The translations under genes and the position numbers were made by a program. This document shows, piece by piece, positions 42,497 to 50,521 of a stretch of 54,644 bases of DNA. Each line of letters begins with the position of its first letter. Position 1 is the first letter of the stretch. The notes beneath the pieces were generated by a model. The model did not search any database. It was given only the letters and a program-made list of their open reading frames with translations, and was not told where the DNA came from. Source of the DNA: Comamonas testosteroni. Lineage in GTDB: Bacteria > Pseudomonadota > Gammaproteobacteria > Burkholderiales > Burkholderiaceae_C. Where the stretch lies: contig NZ_KZ984469.1 of NCBI RefSeq assembly GCF_003569915.1, positions 1 through 54,644 on the forward strand. Reading direction: 5' to 3'.

Positions 42497-44773
42497 ATGG
42501 CACTTGCAGCTAAGCGTTATCCAGTGACCCCTATCCCGGCTGCGCTGGAAGGTCGTTCCTTCACGACCGAAACCTATAAGCAACTCATTTCCCTGGCATT
42601 GAAGGAGCAACTGGAGCTGCAGGATGTGGACTACCGGAACTACCCAACAAAGGTGTTCACGCTCAGCCCAACAATGGATGCCCGCCTGAGAGAGATTGCG
42701 CTAGAACGGTACGAGGGGGATGAGAAGGCTGCATTTGTTGGCTTGTGCGAGGCCGGCATTCGTCATGCAGAAGAACGCAATCAAGAGCGGGAGGCAGCAG
42801 CACAGCAGCTGGACATCGCAATCCCGTTCAAAGCCAAATCGAATCTTCAGGCCCAATATTTCGAGAGCGTTTCCAAGGTGCTGGCTGATAACCGAATCCT
42901 CTATGCGGAGGGATCAACCGGCATTGGCAAGGGCCGCGTACTGTGCGCTGTGGGTGTGGAAAAGGCGCGATCCACTAAGGCACTGGTTGCGATTGCGGCT
43001 CCCACCGTTGCCACCGTCGAGCAGTTGTACAACGAAGCCGAGTCACTTGGCATAGGCGACGTTCAACTGCGCATACTCGCTGGTGCGTCGGAGTTTGTCG
43101 ATGATCTGCTGCTGCGTGCCGCAATTGAGGAATGGCCAGAGGAAGCAAGCGAGGCAGTAAGAAACTGGGTTGCCTCAGGAGCAAGGCCACTGCACCCAGA
43201 TCGACCGCTGGTAAAGAGCATAGGGCCAGGCGCTGCATGGCTACGAAATGATCTGGCTGAATTGGCCGGTGACATGGACATCAGCAACTACACCCTGCGC
43301 TTTGATGTTGGCGCTGAAAGCGATTCTCGCGCCATCGTGCGCAAGCTGCGGGAAGTGCATGGTGAGACGCCGACAGTTTTGTTCTGCACGCATCATCTTC
43401 TTGCACTGGCTCAGAAAACGCAGTGGAAATTGTTTCCAGCGCCCTCCCTTCTTATCGTGGATGAGGCGCACCTGCTGGAGCAGCATTTCAGCCTGGTCAA
43501 CACGCGCAGCCTTTCGATGCATTCCCTCAGGTCAGTGCTGGCCCGCGAGCGCAGGCTGAATAAGCTGGGCGCGGCATCTGCTGTTGGTCGAGCCTACAAG
43601 CAGTCCCAGGCATTGAGTGAAGAACTCAAGGCAATGCGCAAGGCTGGCGATGTGGCAGTTGAGCTGGCCGAGCTGGGCTTTGGTCAGCGACAGGATCTAC
43701 GCAGAATCACGAGCCAGCTGGCCGAGCAATTGAAATCCAAAGGCTGCGCAGGAGTTCCCCTCGTGCATGGGTTTGGCAAAGCTCTTGAAGGGGTGATTGA
43801 GCGACTGGACAGGATTGATCGCAGTGGAGAAATGCCCACCCACAATTGCTATCTGCATTTTTCTCGCGTGCGAGGCTTCCCGTCCTTGAGCGTAGGCCCA
43901 GTCTCTTTGAATATGCAGCTGGGGGCGCTGTGGAAGGCGTCAGAGCAAGGCGTCGTCTTGGCTTCAGCATCCCTCTTCACACCATCAGCCACGGATGAAC
44001 AAAATTGCGACTACATGCGCGCAGTTCTCAACACCCCTGTGGCGCGGACTGTTTACGCCTCCCCCATCATCGACCAGGAGATCTACAACCTGCCCACCTT
44101 GCATGTGCCCAGCATTGAGCGCGCAGCGCGTTTGCGGCCAGCCAGCGAAGGTGATGCAAGGAAACAGTGGCAATGCGATGTGGCCAACTTTGTGGCCCAG
44201 GAGGTTCTGCCCACGGCAAAAGGTGGCGTGATGCTGCTCAATACAGCCTATGAAGACATTGAGGGTATCAGCCAGCATCTGCAGGCGAGCGCGGCTCAGC
44301 TGCAGCGGGAGGTTGTCTGCATGCAGCGCGGCACGTCCTTCATGAGCGCAGTTCAGGCGTATCGAAGCGCCTACGCTGCAGGCAAGCACCCAATCTTCCT
44401 TGCCCTTGGCCCTGCGTGGACTGGTTTGGACTTAACGGACAGCAGCGTCGAAGCTGGCCAAGATTTTTTGCTCACGGACGTGATCATTCCCAAGTTGCCG
44501 GTGAACTTGAATGCCAGCAACACCATGCGCAATCGTTTCAACCGCATTGGGATGACAGCAGTTGTCACCGAGGCCTTGCTGACCTTCAAGCAAGGCTTGG
44601 GCCGGGTTATCCGCCGTCATGGCGTGACAGACAGGCGCATCTGGGTGCTGGATGGCCGCGTCTTTGATGGACAGCCATGGAATGATAAAAAAAATGGATC
44701 TGTAGCCTTGATCCAGCTCACAGCCACAGTTCGCAGGATGCTGAAGTCATATCTAAAAGTTGTGCTGCACTGA
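42497..44773 (+). CDS. csf4: Csf4 (CasDinG) helicase of type IV-A CRISPR-Cas
   Basis: This 758-residue DinG/XPD-family superfamily 2 helicase has motif I GSTGIGKG at 139-146, DEAH at 322-325, and C-terminal MRNRFNRIGM and FKQGLGRVIRRHG (motif VI). Between motifs I and II only one Cys (in FCTHH) is seen, so the four-Cys iron-sulphur cluster of classical DinG is absent, as in other CasDinG proteins. A 110-residue N-terminal domain precedes the helicase. CasDinG is recruited to the R-loop and is needed for type IV-A interference, mainly plasmid loss or silencing. It is divergent from the csf5-1-2-3 operon. Confidence 0.94.
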   Translation: MALAAKRYPVTPIPAALEGRSFTTETYKQLISLALKEQLELQDVDYRNYPTKVFTLSPTMDARLREIALERYEGDEKAAFVGLCEAGIRHAEERNQEREAAAQQLDIAIPFKAKSNLQAQYFESVSKVLADNRILYAEGSTGIGKGRVLCAVGVEKARSTKALVAIAAPTVATVEQLYNEAESLGIGDVQLRILAGASEFVDDLLLRAAIEEWPEEASEAVRNWVASGARPLHPDRPLVKSIGPGAAWLRNDLAELAGDMDISNYTLRFDVGAESDSRAIVRKLREVHGETPTVLFCTHHLLALAQKTQWKLFPAPSLLIVDEAHLLEQHFSLVNTRSLSMHSLRSVLARERRLNKLGAASAVGRAYKQSQALSEELKAMRKAGDVAVELAELGFGQRQDLRRITSQLAEQLKSKGCAGVPLVHGFGKALEGVIERLDRIDRSGEMPTHNCYLHFSRVRGFPSLSVGPVSLNMQLGALWKASEQGVVLASASLFTPSATDEQNCDYMRAVLNTPVARTVYASPIIDQEIYNLPTLHVPSIERAARLRPASEGDARKQWQCDVANFVAQEVLPTAKGGVMLLNTAYEDIEGISQHLQASAAQLQREVVCMQRGTSFMSAVQAYRSAYAAGKHPIFLALGPAWTGLDLTDSSVEAGQDFLLTDVIIPKLPVNLNASNTMRNRFNRIGMTAVVTEALLTFKQGLGRVIRRHGVTDRRIWVLDGRVFDGQPWNDKKNGSVALIQLTATVRRMLKSYLKVVLH

Positions 44774-44873
44774 GGTGGGCGAGATCACGATTCCAGCTTC
44801 TATGGACATCAGAGCCTGGCAGGCATGAAAAATGATGATCAGCTACATCTTTGGGGAGCGGATGAATATCGCC

Positions 44874-45434
44874 TCAAGCCTGAGGCGACAGTTCCGCCCA
44901 CTCTTGGATGGTGCGACATGGTGCGCCAGCAGCACCAGCCGCTTCATAAAGCTGAGTCACATTATGTGAACGGCACTTCACTGGAAATGCCGAGCAATGG
45001 TGTGAGAGGAGCCAAATAGTTCTAGTGATGCCGTCCGAAATGGTTAGAAAGTTAATACGCTCTTTGCGCACGGCTTTAACTAGCCGGAAAAACTTGTAGC
45101 TTTCTGTCGAAACTATGCGGTGTTCTAGGGAGACATCGGCAAGGGGTACAGGGTTTTCGCGTCCATGGGAGAAACACTCAGCGGCATACTTGTACTTATA
45201 GTCGCTGGGCCAGGTTTCAGGCGTGCCGTCTGACACATTCTTATGACGCCCATAAGGTTCAGCTCTCCAGAGGGCTAATAGTTTTTGCGCATCTACGATG
45301 ACAACGCCGTAGTTATCGCGCCCATCGTCTGCAATGTTCATCGACATGAATACAGGCTCTCTGCCGGGCAACGGAACCGTAAAGACAAGCCTTGAATCTC
45401 TAGTGAAGCGTTTCTGAAGGCAAGCTTTAACCAT
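44874..45434 (-). CDS. Plasmid fertility-inhibition-factor-like protein
   Basis: The start at 45434 gives 186 residues. The core includes YGVVIVDAQKLLALWRAEPY and then CFSHGRENPVPLADV. LTISDGITRTIWLLSHHC and SAFPVKC follow, resembling proteins annotated as plasmid fertility inhibition factors, which block transfer of a co-resident plasmid. It is convergent with csf4, with an inverted repeat (TCGCCTCA/TGAGGCGA) at the junction. If correct, two anti-plasmid functions sit side by side. The assignment is by recollection of the motif. Confidence 0.55.
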   Translation of the reverse strand: MVKACLQKRFTRDSRLVFTVPLPGREPVFMSMNIADDGRDNYGVVIVDAQKLLALWRAEPYGRHKNVSDGTPETWPSDYKYKYAAECFSHGRENPVPLADVSLEHRIVSTESYKFFRLVKAVRKERINFLTISDGITRTIWLLSHHCSAFPVKCRSHNVTQLYEAAGAAGAPCRTIQEWAELSPQA

Positions 45435-45566
45435 GGAATTCGTAACTTTTACTTTGGTGTAGGTGCATACAAGGATTTGGCTTGGGCGTTGTAATCCACA
45501 CCAACTGACCCAATTTATGGGCGAGCGAGTCAATGGCGATTGCCAGAGCAGCCTGTGTAGCTACTG

Positions 45567-45878
45567 TCATTGTCGTTTTCTAGCAGTGGTTTGTTGCAGC
45601 GGGAGAACTGGCCACGGCCTTGGGAAATTTGGCCTCGGTGAAAAACGTTCGCACATTCCGAGTGCAGCAGACTGCGCTGCCAATTCCTCAAAAACCTCAT
45701 CGTTTGCCTTGAGCCACCCTTTTACTTGGGGATGTGTTTGCAGTAACTCCGGCGCATGGGCCTGCAACAACTCCAGCAGCTCGCGGTTTTCGTCAAGTCT
45801 TTTTAAAGCACCTCCACCCAATTCCTGCAAGATCATTGCCGTGATTTCAGGCGAAATTGATTTCCGAATAACTGACAT
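45567..45878 (-). CDS. Small hypothetical protein, 103 aa
   Basis: It is helical (ITAMILQELGGGALKRLDEN) with a Pro/Arg-rich tail. No family is recognised. It begins right after the stop of the 45882 gene, with GAGGGG as ribosome site, so the two form an operon. Confidence 0.65.
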   Translation of the reverse strand: MSVIRKSISPEITAMILQELGGGALKRLDENRELLELLQAHAPELLQTHPQVKGWLKANDEVFEELAAQSAALGMCERFSPRPNFPRPWPVLPLQQTTARKRQ

Positions 45879-45881
45879 TGC

Positions 45882-46181
45882 TTACTGCCCCTCGCGTCGC
45901 GCCGCAGCAGACCAAATGGCTCGTTCTGCAATGTTAGACGCCAATTCATCAGCGAAGAGTGTTGAGTCTTTCAGATCAGCCGTATGTGCGAACCCCGCGC
46001 CGATGTGCTGGGCCGTGTAGGAGGCCGCAATGGCCTGTTCAGTTTCGCCAACCATGAGAGAAAGGGTGAGGCCTTGTGGTAGTGCACAAGGCGCGATTAA
46101 AGATTTCAAGCCCATCTTTTCCAGCTCATGCTGCACGGCCTGCAGGTGCTTTAAGAGCTGGTCTTGGCGCTCTTTATCCAT
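45882..46181 (-). CDS. Small hypothetical protein, 99 aa
   Basis: The start at 46181 is preferred over the longer frame because the upstream part reads poorly; GGGGATC lies 11 bp before it. Coiled N-terminus (MDKERQDQLLKHLQAVQHEL) and an Ala-rich second half are visible. Unknown family. Confidence 0.6.
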   Translation of the reverse strand: MDKERQDQLLKHLQAVQHELEKMGLKSLIAPCALPQGLTLSLMVGETEQAIAASYTAQHIGAGFAHTADLKDSTLFADELASNIAERAIWSAAARREGQ

Positions 46182-46335
46182 ACTTTTAGATCCCCTATAA
46201 ACATCCTCTAACTGTACAGCGAAGGCCACACCACCCCAGGCCGCTGTTATTGAGTTTGATGCTTGGTTGCACACCTCTCATGTGTATGTCGTTGCGCGAC
46301 TGCTTCAGTGCACAGCTAATTGGGAAGCTCGGCCC

Positions 46336-46692
46336 TTAGATTTTTAGAGTCATTGCCACCAGGCTGATGACTCCACCGATAACCAGTGAGGCAACGACCA
46401 TGATGCTAAGGCGAGAGACAAATGAATCTCTATCCTCTAGTGCGCCGATGACAGAAGGTTCGACAAGAATTTTGAAAAGAATCATGCACACGCACAACCA
46501 AGCAATCGATATTGGGTTGTCCAACACCCAGCTGTTTAGTTGAACAACAGTTGCCTTAAAGCCTTGCTGCGCTACTTCTTTTTGAAGGAACGCGACCGTG
46601 GATAGCACTAAGTACAAGATTGCGCTCGCGCACGCGACGAGCAAGCCGCTCTTTACGTAGACCCCAGATCGCGGGCCGAAGATTTTCTTCAT
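46336..46692 (-). CDS. Small membrane protein next to the IS, 118 aa
   Basis: Three membrane segments lie around residues 12-35, 58-77 and 93-115. The start at 46692 is assumed. The reading frame continues 5' into the IS5-family element at 46763, so the original start and promoter may have been replaced. No family is recognised. Confidence 0.55.
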   Translation of the reverse strand: MKKIFGPRSGVYVKSGLLVACASAILYLVLSTVAFLQKEVAQQGFKATVVQLNSWVLDNPISIAWLCVCMILFKILVEPSVIGALEDRDSFVSRLSIMVVASLVIGGVISLVAMTLKI

Positions 46693-46762
46693 TGAATTTC
46701 TAGCGAGCAATGGAAGCCCAACCTCATGTTTTGACGTGGAAACGTAGTTTTCACAAATGATC

Positions 46763-47789
46763 GGCGTTGTTGCATAAATCGATTTCAGGCCAAGCTCCCC
46801 CAAACCCCAGCCGTGGCTATGCCACGGCTGCCGTCTGAGGACGGCCCAGTTCTGTAAATCGATTCAAGATGGCTGCTCGAATGTGCAGCTCGTTGACTTG
46901 TCGCTCAAAGGTACGAGACATCAGCCGCTCACCCAATCGTTTGATGCAGTTCATCTTGGTTTCCACCAAGCTGCGCCGGTGATACCCGATCCAACGTTTC
47001 CAGATACTTCGCCCCAGCCTTCGACATGCAGCGATCGCCGCATTTCGATGCACAAAGGCTTTGCCTTTGCGTATTCGAGCATTCTTGCGAGGAGGAATAA
47101 TGGGAATACCTCCTCGCTTGATGACTTCTTCATGGACTGGTTGCGTGTCGTAAGCGCCGTCGCCCGTTAGGCTCTCCAGCACCTCATCTTCGGGCAATTG
47201 CTGCAGCAAATCCGGTATCACTGCTGCATCACTGACGTTGTTGGATGTCACGCAGATAGCCCTGACCTGTAGCGTCTGGGCATCAATGCCAATGTGCAAC
47301 TTGCGCCATTGCCGACGACGCTCAGGGCCATGCTTTTTGCATTTCCACTCGCCTTCACCCAAGAACTTGATTCCCGTTGAATCAACCAGCAAATGCAGTC
47401 CCGCTTGGCTGCGTGTGTACGGCACTTGTACATTCAAATCGAGCTGGCGCCGGCACAGCGTGCTGAAGTCAGGTACCGGCCAAGCAAGCCCACACAAATG
47501 CAGCACCGACTCGGCAAAACCCGTGGTCTGCCGCAGTGCCAAGCCAAACAGGTTCTTGAGCGTCAAACAAAATTGGATTGCTGCATCAGAGAACTTCCGA
47601 CTGCGTCCGCGTTTGCCACTTGCCGTGGCAAACCAGCACATACCCTTGTCCAGCCACACCGTCAAAGAGCCTCGAGCTTTGAGGGATGCGTTGTACTGCT
47701 TCCAGTTGCTGGTTCTATAGCGGGGTTTGCGGGGCTGACTCATGCAGCAAGCCTACCGCTGGAAGAGCAACGATTTATGCAACAACGCC
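46763..47789 (-). mobile_element. IS5-family insertion sequence 1 (complete)
   Basis: It is bounded by 19-bp inverted repeats GGCGTTGTTGCATAAATCG at 46763-46781 and 47771-47789, total 1027 bp, with one transposase gene. It is inserted into a second related IS (47790-48026). No target duplication is visible, because left and right flanks differ. The left flank is plasmid sequence rather than the other half of the second IS, so a deletion followed insertion. Confidence 0.88.
46817..47743 (-). CDS. IS5-family DDE transposase (IS 1)
   Basis: This 308-residue transposase has catalytic Asp in LLVDSTGIKF, the second in TGDGAYDT, and the C-terminal YHRRSLVETKMNCIKRLG block holding the Glu. The whole frame is intact, so it is probably active. 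It is about two-thirds identical by eye to the transposase at 50568, showing these are two members of one subgroup. Confidence 0.92.
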   Translation of the reverse strand: MSQPRKPRYRTSNWKQYNASLKARGSLTVWLDKGMCWFATASGKRGRSRKFSDAAIQFCLTLKNLFGLALRQTTGFAESVLHLCGLAWPVPDFSTLCRRQLDLNVQVPYTRSQAGLHLLVDSTGIKFLGEGEWKCKKHGPERRRQWRKLHIGIDAQTLQVRAICVTSNNVSDAAVIPDLLQQLPEDEVLESLTGDGAYDTQPVHEEVIKRGGIPIIPPRKNARIRKGKAFVHRNAAIAACRRLGRSIWKRWIGYHRRSLVETKMNCIKRLGERLMSRTFERQVNELHIRAAILNRFTELGRPQTAAVA

Positions 47790-48026
47790 ATGCTCAGGCA
47801 GAACTGGATTGCCGCATCGGAGAAGGTGCGTTGACGACCACGTTTGCCGCTGACAGTGGCGTACCACTGCATGTCCTTGTCCAGCCAAACTGTCAGTGAA
47901 CCTCTGGCCTTGAGTGAGGCGTTGTAGTCCGCCCAGTTTGTCGTCTTGTACTTGCCACGCGGGCGCTTACTTTCACTCATGACGTCACCCTACCAGCTGT
48001 TGCCGCTGGTTTTATGCAACAACGCC
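47790..48026 (-). pseudogene. 5' remnant of IS5-family insertion sequence 2
   Basis: It carries the terminal repeat GGCGTTGTTGCATAAAACC and the first 63 codons of a transposase (from 47980) that match the complete copy at 50568-51506. The frame then breaks at the junction with IS 1 (FCLSM, where M begins the junction sequence). The rest of this copy is missing. Confidence 0.88.
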
Positions 48027-48064
48027 CATGCAACTCCCAGGTGCGATCAGCAGGCCGCCCTGCG

Positions 48065-48973
48065 CTATTGCGCCTGATACTGTCGCGCCGCCAACACAGC
48101 GCGGGCGACCTGGGCGATGGCGGCATCGCGCTGCTCGGGGCGGGCTGTGGACTGTGTGAGGTAGCAACTCACCAGTACCGGGGCGCCGCCTGCCGGTGGC
48201 CACAGCACCCCAATGTCGTTCGCGGTGCCACTGCTGCCAGAGGTGCCCGTCTTGTCGCCCACTTTCCAACCTGGTGCGCCTGCCCGCAGGCGTTGGTCCC
48301 CCGTGCTGGTCTCGATCAGCCAGCGTTGTAGCGTTGCGCGTGATGAGGGTGACAGTGAATTGCCCAGGACCAGCCGTTGCATGGTATGAAGCATGGCAAG
48401 TGGTGTGGTGGTGTCGCGCTCATCGCCCACGGTGGCTTCGTTTAATGAGGGCTCATTGCGATCCAGTCGTGTGATGGAGTCCCCTTGCGAGCGCAGCCAA
48501 GCCGTCAGCGCAGCGGGGCCGCCATGGCGTGCAAGCAGCACGTTGGCTGCGGAGTTGTCGCTCAGGCTCACTGTCGCGGCGCACAGCTCGCCCACGGTCA
48601 GCCCGCCCCGTGCACCCGCTTTCGGGCCGCTGACGGGGGAATACTCCACCAGCTCCGCCTCGGAGTACTGCACGCGTGCGTCCAAGCGCTCACGACCTTG
48701 GTCGACCAGTGCCAGCACCCAGGCCGCCAAGGGGAGCTTGAAAGTGCTGCACATGGCAAAGCGTTCGTCCTGTCTCCACCCCAGTGCCAGGCCACTGCCT
48801 GTGTCCAGCATTGCCACACCCAGGCGGCCTTGCGCGTCCTGTTCAATTTGCGCCATGGCGTGGGACCAGTGGCGCTCGGTTTTCGCCGCAGCACTGGGGC
48901 CTGCGGCGCATCCGGCCAGAGACCCGATGGCGGTCCATGCCAAACCCAAGGAAAACTGTCTTCTTTGTATCAT
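48065..48973 (-). CDS. bla: Class A beta-lactamase
   Basis: This 302-residue serine beta-lactamase has STFK at 76-79, SDN at 138-140, the omega-loop EPSLN at 174-178 and KTG at 241-243, all catalytic elements. The N-terminus has a twin-arginine motif (RRQFSL) and a lipobox-like LAGC at 19-22. Export by Tat and perhaps lipidation are likely, as in PenA-type enzymes. A Cys precedes the active Ser, but the partner Cys at Ambler 238 is absent (KTGTS), so the KPC/SME disulphide signature is not present. It hydrolyses beta-lactams in the periplasm; spectrum cannot be read from sequence. It is divergent from its LysR gene. Confidence 0.95.
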   Translation of the reverse strand: MIQRRQFSLGLAWTAIGSLAGCAAGPSAAAKTERHWSHAMAQIEQDAQGRLGVAMLDTGSGLALGWRQDERFAMCSTFKLPLAAWVLALVDQGRERLDARVQYSEAELVEYSPVSGPKAGARGGLTVGELCAATVSLSDNSAANVLLARHGGPAALTAWLRSQGDSITRLDRNEPSLNEATVGDERDTTTPLAMLHTMQRLVLGNSLSPSSRATLQRWLIETSTGDQRLRAGAPGWKVGDKTGTSGSSGTANDIGVLWPPAGGAPVLVSCYLTQSTARPEQRDAAIAQVARAVLAARQYQAQ

Positions 48974-49115
48974 CGTGATCCACCTTTCAAAAAGAAGATG
49001 CCAATGGTATCACTTCGATGCGGACGCGACCAACGGTAATAATTGCGGGAAGCCATTAGAAAAACTTGTGACTGAAGCCTGGGCCCACTGGCAAGGTCGG
49101 GTCTTCCAACATCCC
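48974..49115. promoter_or_regulatory. bla-lysR divergent control region
   Basis: This 142-bp intergenic region lies between the beta-lactamase and the AmpR-like gene. It contains CCATTAGAAAAACTTGTGAC (49052-49071), a T-N11-A-type LysR candidate site at the place expected for AmpR/PenR. This is positional inference. Confidence 0.5.
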
Positions 49116-49979
49116 ATGCATCTGCCCCTGAACGCCTTGCGCGCCTTTGAAGCCTCGGCCCGGCACCTGAACCTGACGCACGCGGCACAAGAGCTGCACG
49201 TGACCCAGACGGCCGTGAGCCAACATATCCGCAACCTGGAGACCCATGTGGGCAAGCCCTTGTTCCGGCGGCTGCCGCGTGGATTGGCGCTGACGGACGA
49301 GGGGCAAGCGCTGCTGCCGGCGGTCGCACAAGCGTTTGGATCGTTGCAGCGGGCCTTGGAACAGCTGGCGGATAGCCGTCCACGCGAAGTGCTCACCGTC
49401 GGTGTGGTGGGGACGTTTGCCGTCGGGTGGCTGATGCCACGTTTGCGTGAATTCCAGGCGCAGCACCCGTTTGTTGACCTGCGCCTGCTCACCAACAACA
49501 ACCGCGTCGACATGGCAGGTGAGGGGCTGGATTACGCCATCCGCTTCGGTGATGGGGCGTGGCATGGTACACAGTCAGATCAGATCCTGGAAGTCCCCCT
49601 TTCGCCGATGTGCACACCCGGTATGGCGCGTGGGCTGGTCAGCCCCGCAGACCTCGCGATACTTCCGTTGCTGCGAACCTACCGTGCCGATGAGTGGTCG
49701 GACTGGTTCGCCGCGGCCGGATTGGCATGCCCGGTGTTGCGTGGGGCCGTGTTCGACTCATCGTTGACGCTGGCAGAAGCGGCAGCCCAAGGCGCGGGTG
49801 TGGCGCTGCTGCCTGTCAAGCTGTTCGTGCGGGATGTGAGCCAGGGGCGCTTGGTGCAGCCATTCGCCCTCGAACTGTACAAAGGGGCCTATTGGCTCAC
49901 GCGGCTGCAATCACGGACCCCCACGACCGCGATGCAGGTCTTTCGGGAATGGCTGCTAGCCCAGATGGAGGCAGGCTAG
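49116..49979 (+). CDS. ampR: AmpR/PenR-like LysR-family regulator of bla
   Basis: This 287-residue protein begins MHLPLNALRAFEASARHLNL, the typical AmpR start. The HTH AAQELHVTQTAVSQHIRNLE is followed by a LysR substrate-binding domain (GVVGTFAVGWLMPRL onwards). AmpR-type regulators control a divergent class A or C beta-lactamase in response to cell-wall fragments. The upstream open frame runs into bla on the other strand and is excluded. Inducible expression is likely by family, untested here. Confidence 0.92.
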   Translation: MHLPLNALRAFEASARHLNLTHAAQELHVTQTAVSQHIRNLETHVGKPLFRRLPRGLALTDEGQALLPAVAQAFGSLQRALEQLADSRPREVLTVGVVGTFAVGWLMPRLREFQAQHPFVDLRLLTNNNRVDMAGEGLDYAIRFGDGAWHGTQSDQILEVPLSPMCTPGMARGLVSPADLAILPLLRTYRADEWSDWFAAAGLACPVLRGAVFDSSLTLAEAAAQGAGVALLPVKLFVRDVSQGRLVQPFALELYKGAYWLTRLQSRTPTTAMQVFREWLLAQMEAG

Positions 49980-50521
49980 ATCCTGTTGCGCATGCCTCGA
50001 ATCGGCTGAGCCAGTCACTCTTGCATGTGCCGTGCACTTCAATGTGCGCCAGGCAGTGGGAGCCTCAACACCGCACTGCTGTGCAGCACTGAGCGGCATG
50101 GACCCATACGCAGGGCCAGCCCGTGCGGGGTGTGTGAACTCCACATCGCCGCTGGAATGACACGCAAGTGCGTTGTAGCGCAGCGTACCAATCGGCTGGC
50201 GGTTGCGCTTGGGTGCTGTCTTGTCGGGCGATCAGCCGTGTGATCCTGCTTCTGCCCAGCAGGCGACAAGCCTGTGTGCAGTCCCTGCCATCGCCTGGCG
50301 CAGCGACCAGACATCAAAATGGGCTCTAGCCTAAGCAGGGTGGTCGCTAAAAGCTATAGAAACCAAAGCGGCCGGGCGAATTGCAGCATAGCGCAGTCCA
50401 GCACTAAAACACCCTAAAAACCAGTGTTTGGGCGCAGGGTAAAGCTGCTCGGCATCCATCTTGGATCTTTAAATTGATAGCGTTTGATCAAGAAGCTTTA
50501 ATGATGTCTCTGCCTTTGACA
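49980..50521. other. Non-coding tail of the bla cargo
   Basis: No gene with codon character or ribosome site is seen over 540 bp. The sequence keeps the high GC of the cargo up to about 50330, then becomes closer to the plasmid average. It probably represents flanking DNA captured with bla from a chromosome. Confidence 0.5.

Noticed and set aside
44872..44891. Inverted repeat TCGCCTCA/TGAGGCGA between csf4 and the next gene considered as terminator
   Set aside because: It overlaps the stop region of the minus-strand gene and lacks a T-run.
48393..49115. N-terminal 241-codon extension of the LysR frame
   Set aside because: It is antisense to the beta-lactamase gene; the protein start typical for AmpR is at 49116.
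48974..49115. KPC/SME-type carbapenemase suggested by the Cys before the active-site Ser
   Set aside because: The partner Cys after KTG is absent (KTGTS), so the disulphide signature is not met.
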